Translations under genes and position numbers: made by a program
The notes under the pieces: generated by a model
The model's database searches: none
Seen by the model: only the letters and a program-made list of their open reading frames with translations
Told to the model about the DNA's origin: nothing
Source: Wolfiporia cocos
Lineage: Eukaryota > Basidiomycota > Agaricomycetes > Polyporales > Phaeolaceae
Length of the DNA: 64,000 nucleotides
Direction: 5' to 3'
Assembly (NCBI GenBank): GCA_029448655.1
Contig: JACCLO010000009.1
Coordinates: forward strand, 1,178,001 to 1,242,000
Part shown: piece by piece, positions 8,641-18,512 of the stretch
Layout of the letters: each line of letters opens with the position of its first letter
How positions within the stretch are numbered: position 1 is the first letter of the stretch

Positions 8641-10466
8641 ACGAGCCGTGCCAGGAGCTCGGGGTTCTTGGCTTTCAGAGCCCTAATTGCTGTGACCGCT
8701 CTGTTAGCGGTGATGTATTCAATCTCTTCCTCGGAGACTTCTTCGATGCGAGCTTCTTGCTCGGCTTCTTCTTCTTCGGTCTTTCGAGTAGTCCGCCTAG
8801 GGCGGGCTGGCTTCCTCGGCTTCTTCGGGCAGTCTCGCGACATATGTCCTGGCTGATGACAGGTGAAGCATTTTCCCTTCTTGATGTGATCGTCCCTTTC
8901 CTGGGTGGTCATTCGATCTACATCCATTGCGTTCGGATCTTTCGGTGCGGTTGTCTGTGGAGCACTAGTGCGTCCGTTATTCTGGTTCGAGGCTTGCCAA
9001 GCTTTTTTCTTGACAAATGGTTTATCCCGTTTCAAGAATATCTTGTACGTATTTTCATAGTACGAGGCAGCGGACTGCCATTCATCAATGGTTGCTGGTA
9101 GCGGGCGAACGCCAATGATATATTGGGTTGTATGTTCGGGTAACCCTTTCTCGAAGAGGGTTATGAGCAACGCGTTTCCGTCCGCGCTGTATCGATCGTA
9201 CTGGGCCTTCCCGGCCAAGTTGTTGAACTCGGTGATATAATCATCGATGTCCTTTCTGTCCTGGGTTACGTCCAGGATTTTCTTCCGCGCCTTCTGTACT
9301 TCTTCGATGGCTCCGAAGGCTTTCTGGAAGTCTGCATCAAACTGTGCAAGACTAGGCGGGAAGAATCGTTTCGTTTGGGGGTTCGTATAAACCCGGTGAT
9401 AATTCTGTTTCCATTGGCCCGTTTTCCCCTTGTTCGAAATATAAGAGAGGATAAAGATCACTCTTTGGACGTCGTTCTGGAATGACGTTTCATACATTGT
9501 AAACCAGGAATTGCACTGGTTTATGAAGTTCTGCATGTCGGATCGTTCCCCATCGAATACGTCTGGGGGATTGATCTTTATCATCGGGGGTCGGTAGTAC
9601 GGGTTCGGCGCCGGAGGTTGGGGCTGCGGCGCATTCGGTGGTGGGGGCCCGCCTGGGGGTCCTCCTCCTCCCGGGTATCCTCCACCCGGGTTTCCTGGGT
9701 CTCCTCCGGGGTTCCCTGGGTTCCCTCCAGGGTTTCCTCCTCCGGGGTTCGCGGGGGTTCCTCCTCCGAGTCCTCCAGGAGGGGGGGCATTCCCTCCTCC
9801 GAGTCCAAAGTTTCCTCCCAGTCCTCCTCCGCTTGTACCTGCGGAGGTTCGTCCAAATAGGCCCGAAGGCCATGTTCCTGGGTTTGTCGTTCCCATTCCT
9901 CCGCTTGGGCTAGTCCAAGACGGATTTCCTCCGCTACCCATTCCGGGTGCGTTCTGTGGGGGGCTTCCAAAGAGGTCTGTTCCTCCAGCCATAGGCCCAA
10001 TCCTACTCTGCGCAAAAGCAGATATAAATCCTGGAGGGTCCTGTCCTCCGGTCTGGCTGTTATCTGTTCCTGTAAAGTTTCCAGGATTTCTCCCATCATC
10101 TCCGATGCGCTCAATTCCTGCCATTCCTGTGGCGCCCGAAGGCTGATTCGTATTTCCATCGGCATCGAAGGTTCTGTTGATGGTTTCGGTTTCGTTTTCG
10201 GTCAACGTCGCGGTTGACATCGGAGGGATTTCTCCGAATCGTTCGAACGCTTCACGCGTTATTTCCCAAGCGGTCGTTCTTGCGGAGGGGTATACTTCTA
10301 CCCACTTCGATGCCCTATCTTCTCTTGGAATGACAACAATTCCTCCGCGGTTACGGAAGGCTCCAATGGTGTCAGTCCACTCGTATCGGTTGAGTCTGTA
10401 GACTCCCTGAATGTCCTCGGGCAAGAGTTCAATCAGTCGTGCTGGGAATTCTGGTCCAAATATCAT
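8619..10466 (-). CDS. gag: Gag of R1
   Basis: 615 aa. The start lies 46 bp after the 5' LTR, so the leader is very short. Layout: an N-terminal region of about 210 aa; a Gly/Asn/Pro-rich low-complexity belt (residues about 215-290, repeats of the type 'GGGNPGGNPGNPGG'); a capsid-like helical region with 'FINQCNSWF' and 'FEKGLPEHTTQYI'; a basic nucleocapsid with one CX2CX4HX4C knuckle (C-FT-C-HQPG-H-MSRD-C, residues about 532-545); and an acidic end. It stops with TAG at 8619-8621, directly after the sequence GGATTTT that can shift ribosomes -1 into pol. No frame damage seen, so Gag may still be made. Confidence 0.92.
   Translation of the reverse strand: MIFGPEFPARLIELLPEDIQGVYRLNRYEWTDTIGAFRNRGGIVVIPREDRASKWVEVYPSARTTAWEITREAFERFGEIPPMSTATLTENETETINRTFDADGNTNQPSGATGMAGIERIGDDGRNPGNFTGTDNSQTGGQDPPGFISAFAQSRIGPMAGGTDLFGSPPQNAPGMGSGGNPSWTSPSGGMGTTNPGTWPSGLFGRTSAGTSGGGLGGNFGLGGGNAPPPGGLGGGTPANPGGGNPGGNPGNPGGDPGNPGGGYPGGGGPPGGPPPPNAPQPQPPAPNPYYRPPMIKINPPDVFDGERSDMQNFINQCNSWFTMYETSFQNDVQRVIFILSYISNKGKTGQWKQNYHRVYTNPQTKRFFPPSLAQFDADFQKAFGAIEEVQKARKKILDVTQDRKDIDDYITEFNNLAGKAQYDRYSADGNALLITLFEKGLPEHTTQYIIGVRPLPATIDEWQSAASYYENTYKIFLKRDKPFVKKKAWQASNQNNGRTSAPQTTAPKDPNAMDVDRMTTQERDDHIKKGKCFTCHQPGHMSRDCPKKPRKPARPRRTTRKTEEEEAEQEARIEEVSEEEIEYITANRAVTAIRALKAKNPELLARLVEEQDFA
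8622..8634 (-). promoter_or_regulatory. Predicted -1 ribosomal frameshift site, gag-pol of R1
   Basis: Gag codons CAG GAT TTT GCC TAG contain the heptamer G-GAT-TTT in the phase needed for -1 slippage (GGA TTT TGC CTA...), which opens the pol frame one codon before the gag stop. GGAUUUA is the analogous site of mouse mammary tumour virus pro-pol. R6 has the same heptamer at the same place. Confidence 0.7.
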
Positions 10467-10500
10467 GTGCCCTTACACCGTGGTAGGTGAGGGTGTGATA

Positions 10501-10511
10501 AGCTCGACCTT
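10501..10511 (-). promoter_or_regulatory. Self-priming site (PBS) of R1
   Basis: Minus-strand AAGGTCGAGCT begins one base after the 5' LTR. It is perfectly complementary (11 nt) to AGCTCGACCTT in the LTR (10837-10847), which starts 34 nt after the TATAAAA box (10875-10881). This is the arrangement expected for Tf1-style self-priming rather than tRNA priming. Confidence 0.78.
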
Positions 10512-10512
10512 C

Positions 10513-11219
10513 TGTTACGGGTCGAATACCCGTTCGTATATTCGAATCGCGAATATAGATCGTTCTTCTGCACGTAGGCACGTCGCCGTGTGCAAGGCAA
10601 ATACTCGTTAGATGCCTTCGGGTCCTAAGTGAAGTCTTTAGGAGATCGGTTAATATCCAATATGCGTTAGAGGATATAATCTGTTCAGGTACGAGTCGAA
10701 TAGAATATAAGACTCGCCTAAGTCCTAGAAGTCAGTGTGCACTTCGAGGACTTAGTCGTTCGGTTGCTCGAGTGAGAAATACTGAGCGTAGTTTCCTACG
10801 TTTGAGAACGAGTATAAGACTTCTTGTTTGTACAACAAGGTCGAGCTGAAGAGCCTCGACGGTAAATACATGCGTTTTATACTACGCTAGGTTTCAGGGG
10901 TCAAGTCTGTCCCAGATGCCACCGATACTATCTACGCTATAGTCCCAAACGTTTGATAAGTATGGAGTGATATATCTGAGACGATGGATAGGGATGATGG
11001 CGGTTGAACGCCATCTATCAGCTAATAAACGATGAACGTGAAACGGTGGCAGGGTTGAATCTGCCAAAGATGAAACGAGCCCTACGGACTAGTACAACTG
11101 GGGATGCGCCCAGTAAGATCACGAGTGGCCAGGGGAGTTGGTCACGCAACAAGTCCCTGTATCGTATTCGCCTAGTGGTGAGTTCTGTCGATATTCGAAA
11201 AATCAAAATAACCGTAACA
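10513..11219 (-). repeat. 5' LTR of R1
   Basis: 707 bp, TGTTACGG...CCGTAACA, matching 667-1373 with no difference seen. TATA on the minus strand at 10881-10875. The predicted RNA start (10847) is preceded by a hairpin, GTCGAG/CTCGAC, whose 3' arm lies in the self-primer. Confidence 0.95.
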
Positions 11220-11898
11220 GTCCTTCCATATATCTCCACATCCTGTTAACTATCTTTCCACTCCTCGCCCTTTCCTTCAGATTGTCTACTAGGTCTTCTA
11301 GATCGCAGACCATGGCGTGGAACTTCGTGTCGTAATAGAGGTCGAAGTCCGGGTAGTCGATGGAAAGGTTGGCGAGTGGAGCAAGGCACTCCAGAGTGGA
11401 TGTGAGTACCGGCTCTATGTGATCCGCCGCTTGAGTGTATCGCTTTTTGCCGAATTTCAAGTCGGGATTGAGGGTCGTAAGAGTCGGAGGGACACTGGGT
11501 CCCTGGACCGGATCGGTGATGCGGAGGGCCAGAGGAATGGCCTTGCATGACTGCTTCTCGGAAATCTTCTTGTTGAGTTTGGCGCGGGCGGCTAGGAGTT
11601 TATTGAGCTCCTTTTGTTGGAGAAGGGATTGTCGAGCCATAATTGATAGCTCGAACAATTCTTCTTCCGATCGGACGCGAGGGGTGTACTTGGAAGGTGA
11701 TTTCGCACGGGGCTTTGGCTTTCCGGCCTTAGCAATGTGCGCCGGCATGTCTACCGGGATCCACCAATGACCTGCAGTGCCAGTAACGGCATCACGGGCC
11801 CCCAACTTGTACACTGCACGCTCTCCATTTCTGGAAGCGTGCTTCTGGTAAGGGCTCTGAGAGCGCTTGGCCAGCTTGGACTTGGTTGCACGAGGCAT
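11220..11898 (-). pseudogene. ORF1 of R2, cut by the R1 insertion
   Basis: About 226 codons closely matching the complete ORF1 of R6 (59737-60573). The frame is intact up to 'RMWRYMEG', where R1 starts at 11219. The protein is basic at the N terminus ('MPRATKSKLAKRSQSPYQKH'), followed by 'WWIPVDMPAHIAKAGKPKPR' and a helical region rich in Leu, Lys and Glu. No known domain recognised. Its start codon lies four bases behind a strong splice acceptor (TTATTCCCTGCTGCGTAG). It is the first ORF of D-type elements, upstream of gag; gag and pol of R2 lie left of R1 and outside the window. Confidence 0.8.
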
Positions 11899-12888
11899 TA
11901 TCTACGCAGCAGGGAATAAGAAAGTGGTACTACAACAGTCTGGTAACTCCTTTTCAGGAGGGGGGAATACAATTGTCTACAGGGTCTACTCTTCTTAGTT
12001 GCGCGCAACCCAGTGGCAAATGCCGAGGATATTCACATGACGTGCTTTGTCAGAGGCGCCTACTCCTGGGGTAGAGTTGGTGACTGTCAGGGGCTGCCTG
12101 AGTCACATGGTTGGGAAGAAGATACGCAGTGGCCATCGTGACGATGACACACCGGAAGTGGCTGGGTATTAACACCCTTTGCCTTCCACGCTTCAACATG
12201 GGAACTGCCGTCAACAAACCCCTTGGGAAGCTCAAATGCATAGGCATGTGACCGTAAAGATCACAGGGGCCCACCTGGAACTCCACTACTGGGAGTGCAC
12301 GCCGAGCTGCCCGGAGGACTTATGCTATTGGCTACCGCACTTAGGGAATGTTCCCTTACTTCTCTGGCTGGATGGGGTTACGCCCTTCCATTCCCACGCT
12401 TTGGAACAAAGCGGGGCCCTTACGCCTGGGCATCGGCTTTGGAAGATTCCCACAGGGGGAGGGTGAGCCTTCTCCAGAACGGAGTGGTCAATCGCCCCCA
12501 TTCCCTTGGTTGACCATGGCAACGCTGCCCTATGGTGGGGGTATGCGCCGCTAGGCGAGAACTACCCTGTGAGGAGTAGAACCCGCCATTGAGGTGGCAC
12601 CTGGGTCTCAACCGCGCACAGCCAAGGTTTTGCAACCGAGGCCGTGTCTCCTTAACCCTGGAGTCCGGGTTAGGAAGGCCTCCTGCCAATTAAGGCGGTG
12701 TGACACAACCTGGTTTGCTTCCAAGGTATTGCTACCAAGGTCGCTGTATCCCGCAGAACCCAACCGGGGATCCTACAAGCCTTTGCAGGCAAGCAGGGGT
12801 GCGCATACAACTCAGAGCAGACCTGTAGGGGGAAAACCCAGCGCAAGACTTTGCAGTCGAGTGAGGGGTAGAAGCAGAACTATTCCAA
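11899..12888 (-). other. Leader of R2
   Basis: About 990 bp between the 5' LTR and ORF1 with no convincing ORF. It is collinear with the leader of R6 (60574-61566) and shares blocks such as 'GAGCTGCCCGGAGGACTTAT' (plus strand) with that of R4. Next to the LTR it holds the sequence complementary to the LTR self-primer (CAGAACTATTC near 12876-12886). Confidence 0.8.
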
Positions 12889-13426
12889 TATCACAATCTT
12901 AGTGAGAACTCACCAAATGGTTTCTTGTTGGGTGTTGGGCGAGGTAAGAGCGATAAGCAGTAGGTAATACTGTATCTCGATAAGAGAATAGTTCTGGGGA
13001 CTTGTAGTCGCCAGAACCTAGCTTATATACATTGTATAAAGGACCTCTGCCACCGCAGTAGGTCCCTAGGGACTCTGAGCCGTATGTATTACTAAGGCGT
13101 AAGAGGTAAGGTAATCTAGCTGACATAGCCCAGTATCGGGATATAAGTCAGCACGCGTGACTTGTGACTAAGCGGCATGTCTGCAAGGACGGGCCGCTGA
13201 GTCATTGGTAATGACTAGCGTGTAAGTGCAGGGTCATATTGGATGACTAGCGTGTAAGCGCTGGGTCATATGGGATGACTAGCGTGTTTGTTAGTTAATA
13301 ACCCTTAGTTATGAGATAACCTTGCGGCATCTCGGCATTGTGCTGTTTAAGCCGTAGTTGTACGTAGAAATGCCAGAATAATAGCTAAAATTATGGAAAA
13401 AATAGCTACGTGGTCACTTTGTGACA
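12889..13426 (-). repeat. 5' LTR of R2, family D
   Basis: 538 bp; read on the minus strand TGTCACAAAG...GTGATA (TG...TA ends). It contains three tandem copies of a 32-bp unit (13211-13306) where the R6 LTRs have two, which accounts for its greater length. R2 is inserted in an A-family LTR, whose sequence resumes at 13427. Confidence 0.9.
13211..13306 (+). repeat. 32-bp tandem repeat in D LTR, three units
   Basis: Units start at 13211, 13243 and 13275, each beginning ATGACTAGCGTGT and including GGGTCATAT. The D LTRs of R6 carry two units. Confidence 0.8.
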
Positions 13427-14572
13427 CAGCAGGTACCATAGCATGTGTTATGCCCAGACCGGATGGTTACCGGGGCATGTGTTGGACTAGGCCATGAGGT
13501 TATGTCCGGAGTTTGGGCTTCGCTGTGATGGCAGAAGCCGGGGATTGGTATGTACCGATCCCGTGGGAAGGCTGAGGAGGCCGGTCCTATAGCGATATTG
13601 CCTTGTGGCAATGTTTGGCTATGTTGCCATTATTATGCGAGTGTGGTGCGCTCGTGATGTCATTGTGGTCTAGGACCTTATGACGTGGATGGTCTAGCTC
13701 TTATGGGCGAGACCGAATGACGTGGCGATGACGTTGCTTATGTCTGGACTTGTATGACGTATTGCTGATAGGCACAGCGATGCACGTTGCCTTAGTGATG
13801 ATGTCATTAGTCTGGACTAGCGTGTTATGCTTGTCATGTGAGGGATAAGCCCAGTTAAGGACTTGTCGTGGTGGCAATGGGAGTTAACCCGTAGATAATC
13901 TGTAGTTAGACGTATAAATCCCTGACACAGGAAGCGTACCGCTGCATGTGCTACCCGCAAAGCGGGGAATCCCCGGTCTCCTAACCCTAGTCCTCACGAG
14001 GAGAACAGGACGTCTCTTGTAGACGGACTGCAGTCGCCCTTCCCTAATGTTCAGGGGCTGGTCGGGACGCACCAAACCACTGGCGAGTGGGGATGTCGTC
14101 AATCCCTAGGCACCCAGGCTAGCAGTCATTAAGAGGGGGTCGAGGACGCCGTCGCTAGGCGTAACGGCAGGCACTCGCAGACGGTGTAGAGTAAAGCTCC
14201 CAGGGGATCACCCCCTAGGCCAAGAAGACAAGTCTGAGGTGTAAGCCTCAGATGTCGCAGTATATATACATGTGAGAGCAGTCGCTAATAGCTACAAGAC
14301 CTGCCCTAATGGCATGGTCTGTGCACACTGTGACTATCTAACACATGACCGTGACGTTGTTACTTATCAGGTGACTCGTCACGTGACCAGACGTAGATTA
14401 AAGAGTAATGAAACGTATCTTATCTCCATTGCACGTGCCTCCTCCACTGGTGCTGGTCCTGCACTAGCGCATATCCCGGGATCTAGGGAACGTCAGAGTT
14501 TCTTGTGACAATCCCAGGTAAATTGCTATAATCGTAGGAAAAATGCGGTAAGCCCCAGATAAATCTGTGACA
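13427..14572 (-). repeat. A-family LTR (A2), 5' part, interrupted
   Basis: Matches the A LTR on the minus strand, ending ...AAATCTGTGACA at 14572. It is interrupted by R2 on the left, so its other half lies outside the window, and by the C/G-type LTR at 13923-14510. It is itself inserted in R3, which begins at 14573. Confidence 0.85.
13923..14510 (-). repeat. Solo LTR, family C/G type
   Basis: 588 bp, TSD ATCCC (13918-13922, 14511-14515). Minus-strand TATA near 14271 and a hairpin at 14233-14252 (stem TCTGAGG, loop TGTAAG on the plus strand). Confidence 0.93.
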
Positions 14573-14844
14573 CTACTAATTAACAATTCAAAGGAAACAC
14601 TAATGGTAGAATATGGGGATAAGATTGCACAGGTAATATTGGAACAATACAAGAGTCCCAAACTCAAGATTGTAACTCAAATCAGAGAAACAAAAAGGGG
14701 TACCCAGGGATTTGGATCCACTGAACACAAGCTAAGAGGAAACATTGAAGTACAGGGAAGTAAAAGAGGAAAACAAATTGACATCCCGGTCACCCTTTAT
14801 ACTCCACATGATCGTATAATAATGACCAGAGCACTAATTGATTC
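14573..14844 (+). pseudogene. pol: R3 pol fragment: dUTPase C-terminal end leading into protease
   Basis: The open frame contains dUTPase motif IV 'EYGDKIAQVI' and motif V 'RGTQGFGSTEH', then about 30 residues of linker, then 'IPVTLYTPHDRIIMTRALID', the start of an aspartic protease. The next codons after the LTR insertion (15869) complete the D-S-G triad. The dUTPase therefore lies in front of protease, a third order compared with R1 and R4/R6. Base composition is clearly richer in A than the neighbours, so R3 is a distinct lineage. The first three dUTPase motifs are lost beyond the A2 LTR. Confidence 0.85.
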
Positions 14845-15868
14845 TGTCACAGATTTATCTGGGGCTTACAGCATTTTTCCTATGATTATAGCAATTTATC
14901 CAGGATTTATACGTCTAACTACAAGTTATCTACGGGTTAACTCCCATTGCCATACGACAAGCTCTTAACTGGGCTTATCAACCACATGACCAGCATATAC
15001 AATGCTACGTCACAAGACTAATGACTTCATCGCTAAGGCAACGTGCTTCGCTGTGCCTCCACCTGCGAATGCGTCATACAAGTCTAGACAATAGCATCAT
15101 CACCGCTACATCATAGGTCTCGCCCGTCAGAGCTAGACCAGCCACGTCATAAGATCCTTGATCATGATGACACCTCAGGTGCGGCACGCCTTCGCATGAT
15201 TATGTCAACACGACCATACAGCACAATATTAGCAACAAGGCAATATCGCTATAGGTCATGGCCTCCTCGGCCTCCCACGGACTCGGTACAATCCAAGTCC
15301 CGGGCTTCTGCCATCACGGCGTTGCCCAAACACCGGACCTCGCCTCACGGCTGAGTCCAACACATGTCCCGGTAACCATCCGGTCCGGACATATCACATG
15401 CTACGGTACAACCATGTCCAATAGCATAACGACCTCGGTGTCTCGCCTTGGTCATCCAACAAAGACCGGCCAATCGCCATTATATCGCAAGGTATCCGGC
15501 AACTGGCTTCCCCTATACCCGGGCTGCGCCCGCGTTATCAAGACAATAAGACATAATCCCTCTCTTACGATTGGTTCGGCCATTAGGGCCTTCCACGGCC
15601 ATTGTAGATAGAGAGTCCATAAACAACTGATAGGATAAGCTTTGCCGCTTGGCAAAGCCACATAACCCGGTAAGGCAGTACTAGCTAGTAGCACGTGCCC
15701 TCCCACAAAACATGTATATAACAATAGGGCTAGACGCCTTTATTCTCTAGTTCTATTATTTTCGGCTTGCGCCGTAGAATAATCTCAACCTCTACTGCGC
15801 TTGACTAGTTAGCCCATCGCCTATATCCTCAACACATAGGTGGTGAGTCCCACAGCTAGTCTGTGTCA
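14845..15868 (+). repeat. Solo LTR, family A (A3), in the R3 protease active site
   Basis: 1024 bp, TGTCACAGATTTATCTGGGG...TGTGTCA, TSD GATTC (14840-14844, 15869-15873). The duplicated GATTC is part of the Asp-Ser codons of the protease triad. Confidence 0.95.
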
Positions 15869-16439
15869 GATTCAGGAGCAACAGGAAGCATGATAAATGC
15901 TAAATTCATTGAAAAACACAGATTACCAACTCAAAACTTGGAGAGACCAGTCAAGGTATATAATGCAGATGGAACAAGAAATAAGGACAGCGATATTACA
16001 AAAACAGTGGAACTAACCATGGAAATAGAAGGGCATATTGAAAACATACAATTTAAGGTAGTAAACTTAGGAGAAACTGACATATTCCTAGGATTCGACT
16101 GGCTTGCAAAGCATGATCCAGTCATAGAATGGAGTAAAAGGAAAATCAAATTCACATGTTCATGTGAAAGGGATACCATTGACGAAGGAGATAAAGTACT
16201 AATGATTGATATAAACAGAATTATCGAACACAAGGAAGAGTGGGATGAAATATTAAGAAGAAAGAAAATACAGGAATATGGAGAACGTACACTAACCTCC
16301 ACAGTCTATCCCACTGAATATGTTAACGCTACTAAAGCAACGGAAATAGCCATAGAACAAGGAAAAACCACAAAAGCGAAAACCATGAAAGAAGTAGTAC
16401 CCGAATATTTATGGGAATATGTGGATGTGTTCAACGAAG
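15869..16439 (+). pseudogene. pol: R3 pol fragment: aspartic protease and linker to RT
   Basis: Continues 'D-SGATGSMINAKFIEKHRL', then 'RPVKVYNADGTRNKDSDITK' and the flap and second half 'DIFLGFDWLAKHDPVIEWSK', as in Ty3/gypsy retropepsins. A spacer of about 90 residues follows, with 'VVPEYLWEYVDVFNEV', the usual segment before RT. The frame is intact until the B LTR at 16440. A-rich codon use unlike R1, R4 and R6. Confidence 0.88.
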
Positions 16440-18130
16440 TGTCACAGATTTGGGACATGCCACTATTTTTCCCGTATTTTTATCTATTTTATTGGTATTT
16501 CTACAAGCCCGTAGACGTTTACGCTGTTAGGCGCCCGTCTTCACGTACACCAAACCAAACAACACATACATAACACGCTCGTACGTGTCAATGACTCAGC
16601 GGACTAACCTCCGGTGTCACGCGCCTTACTCATATCCCGATACCGGGCTATGTCAGTATCATTGGATAAGCGACCCGTGTCACAGATTTATCTGGGGCTT
16701 ACAGCATTTTTCCTATGATTATAGCAATTTATCTGGGATTTATACGTCTAACTACAAGTTATCTACGGGTTAACTCCCATTGCCATACGACAAGCTCTTA
16801 ACTGGGCTTATCAACCACATGACCAGCTTATACAACGCTACGTCACAAGACTAATGATATCATCTCTAAGGCAACGTGCATCGCTGTGCCTCCTCCTGCG
16901 AATGTGTCATACAAATCTAGACAATAGCATCGTCATCGCTACATCATAGGTCTCGCCCGTCAGAGCTAGACCAACCACATCATAAGATCCTAGATCACAA
17001 TGACACCCCAAGCGCAGCACGCTCGCATAATAATGTCAACACGGCCATACAGCGTAATATTAGCAACAAGGCAATATTGCTATAGGTCACAGCCTCCTCG
17101 GCCTCCCACGGGATCGGTACATACCAATCCCCGGGCTTCTGCCATCACGGCATTGCCCAAACACTGGACCTCGCCTCACGGCTAAGTCCAACACATGTCC
17201 CGGTTACCCTACGGTCCGGTACATTAACACATGCCACGGTACTCACGTCCAATGGCATAACAACCTCGGCGTCTCGCCTTGGTCATCCTACGAAGACCGG
17301 CCAATAGCCATTATACCACCAGGTATCCGGCAATCGGCTTCCTCTATACCCAGGCTGCGCCCGCGTTATCACAACAATAAGACATAATCCCTCTACTACA
17401 ATTGGTTCGGCCATTAGGGCCTTCCACGGCCATTGTAGATAGAGTCCCCTAAACATTAGATAAGATAAGCTTCGCCACTTGGCAAAGCCACATAACCCGG
17501 TAAGGTAACAGCTAGCTAGTAGCACGTGACCCTCCCGACACACATGTATATAAGAGTAGGGCTAGACGCCTTTACACTCTAGTTCTATTCTTCTCGGCTA
17601 CCGCCGTAGAAGCACCCTCCACGCTGCTGCGGCATTGACTCCTCCTCTCCAATTCGCCTACAACCTAAGGATACAGGCTTGGTGAGTCCCACAGGATCAT
17701 CTGTATCAGCCCGCTCGTTATCACATGCCAATGCCCTTGTTATTACTCATATCCCGATACCGGTATATAACTATCACAGGCATGGCTTACTAACGTAGCA
17801 ACACCACTTCCACAACATGGACCTACGGTCCAAACAATGTTTCTTACTGGTGCGGCCATTACCGGCGCACATGGTCTATTGTAGTTTACGACTTAGCTGT
17901 ATTAGTTATGTCTGCGCACAGACCGTCTCAGTGTTTGGCTCCTCTTCGAGTAACCAAACATAGCATGTATATAAGTAGGGCTATCACTACGATAAGCTTT
18001 AGATTTGTTCTCTGCATTCGCACAGTTACAACACATTCCTGCTTGCGCCTACTAGTCTCCTCACCAAGCTCAGCAACCCTTCAAGTCACTATAAGCTTAC
18101 AGTGTGAGTCCCACAATCTAGTTTGTGTCA
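16440..18130 (+). repeat. Solo LTR, family B, carrying a nested A LTR
   Basis: TGTCACAGATTTGGGACATG...TTGTGTCA, TSD CGAAG (16435-16439, 18131-18135). Without the nested A4 copy it is about 655 bp, like the R4 LTR at 18513-19211. TATA 'CATGTATATAAG' near 17965, preceded by GCGCACAGACC. Confidence 0.93.
16678..17708 (+). repeat. Solo LTR, family A (A4), nested in the B LTR
   Basis: 1031 bp; TSD ACCCG (16673-16677) and GCCCG (17709-17713), one G/A difference. The uninterrupted B LTR of R4 shows GCCCG in the target. The end reads TGTATCA rather than TGTGTCA. Confidence 0.9.
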
Positions 18131-18512
18131 CGAAGACGATCACGAAGATGAACTACCACAACACCGACCATGGGATCACGTGATCGAATTAATACCAGAC
18201 GCTAAACCATATTGTGGAAAAGTGTATGCACTAACCGCCAAGGAACAAGAGGCACTAGATAGCTTCATAGCAGAGAATCTCAAGAGTGGAAAAATAATCT
18301 CCGTGAGGAGCGCCTTTTTCTTTGTCAAAAAGAAAGATGGAAAATTGCGACCCATACAAGATTATAGGAAGCTTAATGAACTAATCAAGAAGAATAAATA
18401 CCCATTACCTTTAATAAAAGAACTACTGGACAAAATGAAGAAAGCAAGATACTTTAGTAAGTTGGATATATGATGGGGATATACCAACATCAGAATCAAA
18501 GAAGGGGATGAA
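18131..18512 (+). pseudogene. pol: R3 pol fragment: RT N-terminal part
   Basis: Frame with 'RPWDHVIELIPDAKPYCGKV', 'FFFVKKKDGKLRPIQDYRKL' and 'YFSKLDI', then a TGA where an Arg is usual before 'WGYTNIRIKEGDE'. It is cut at 18512 by the 3' LTR of R4. The bases ATGAA just before 18513 would be the left TSD of R4; the right one was lost with its 5' LTR. Confidence 0.87.

Larger units (their letters stand above)
667..11219 (-). mobile_element. R1: Ty3/gypsy chromovirus with dUTPase between PR and RT
   Basis: Complete unit reading right to left: 5' LTR 10513-11219, self-priming site, gag, pol in the -1 frame (protease, dUTPase, RT, RNase H, integrase, chromodomain), an extra zinc-knuckle ORF, polypurine tract, 3' LTR 667-1373. 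Its right end interrupts ORF1 of R2; the bases after 11219 (GTCCT) should be its TSD, whose partner lies left of the window. Pol is broken by three solo LTRs (4910-5389, 6820-7321, 7340-8435) and one TGA, so this copy cannot express intact Pol. It is in tandem with another copy that starts at 666 and goes off the edge. Confidence 0.92.

Noticed and set aside
7599..8686. ORFs within A LTRs (for example 7599-7907 and 45916-46224)
   Set aside because: The same short frames appear in several A copies with shifting stops; LTRs of this size are not expected to code.
9490..10165. Overlapping minus-strand ORFs of 127 and 194 codons in gag
   Set aside because: Low-complexity shadows of the Gly/Pro-rich belt; the 615-codon Gag frame has the zinc knuckle.
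11317..12902. Plus-strand ORFs in the R2 ORF1 and leader, and their copies at 59992-61580
   Set aside because: Antisense to ORF1 or in the non-coding leader; they recur only because the elements are homologous.
13427..13922. Independent element right of R2
   Set aside because: Sequence aligns with the A LTR (compare 37288-37760) and continues at 14516 after the C/G LTR.
16440..18130. Full-length element with B LTRs
   Set aside because: Only one B LTR with a nested A LTR; the TSD CGAAG brackets the whole, so it is a solo LTR.
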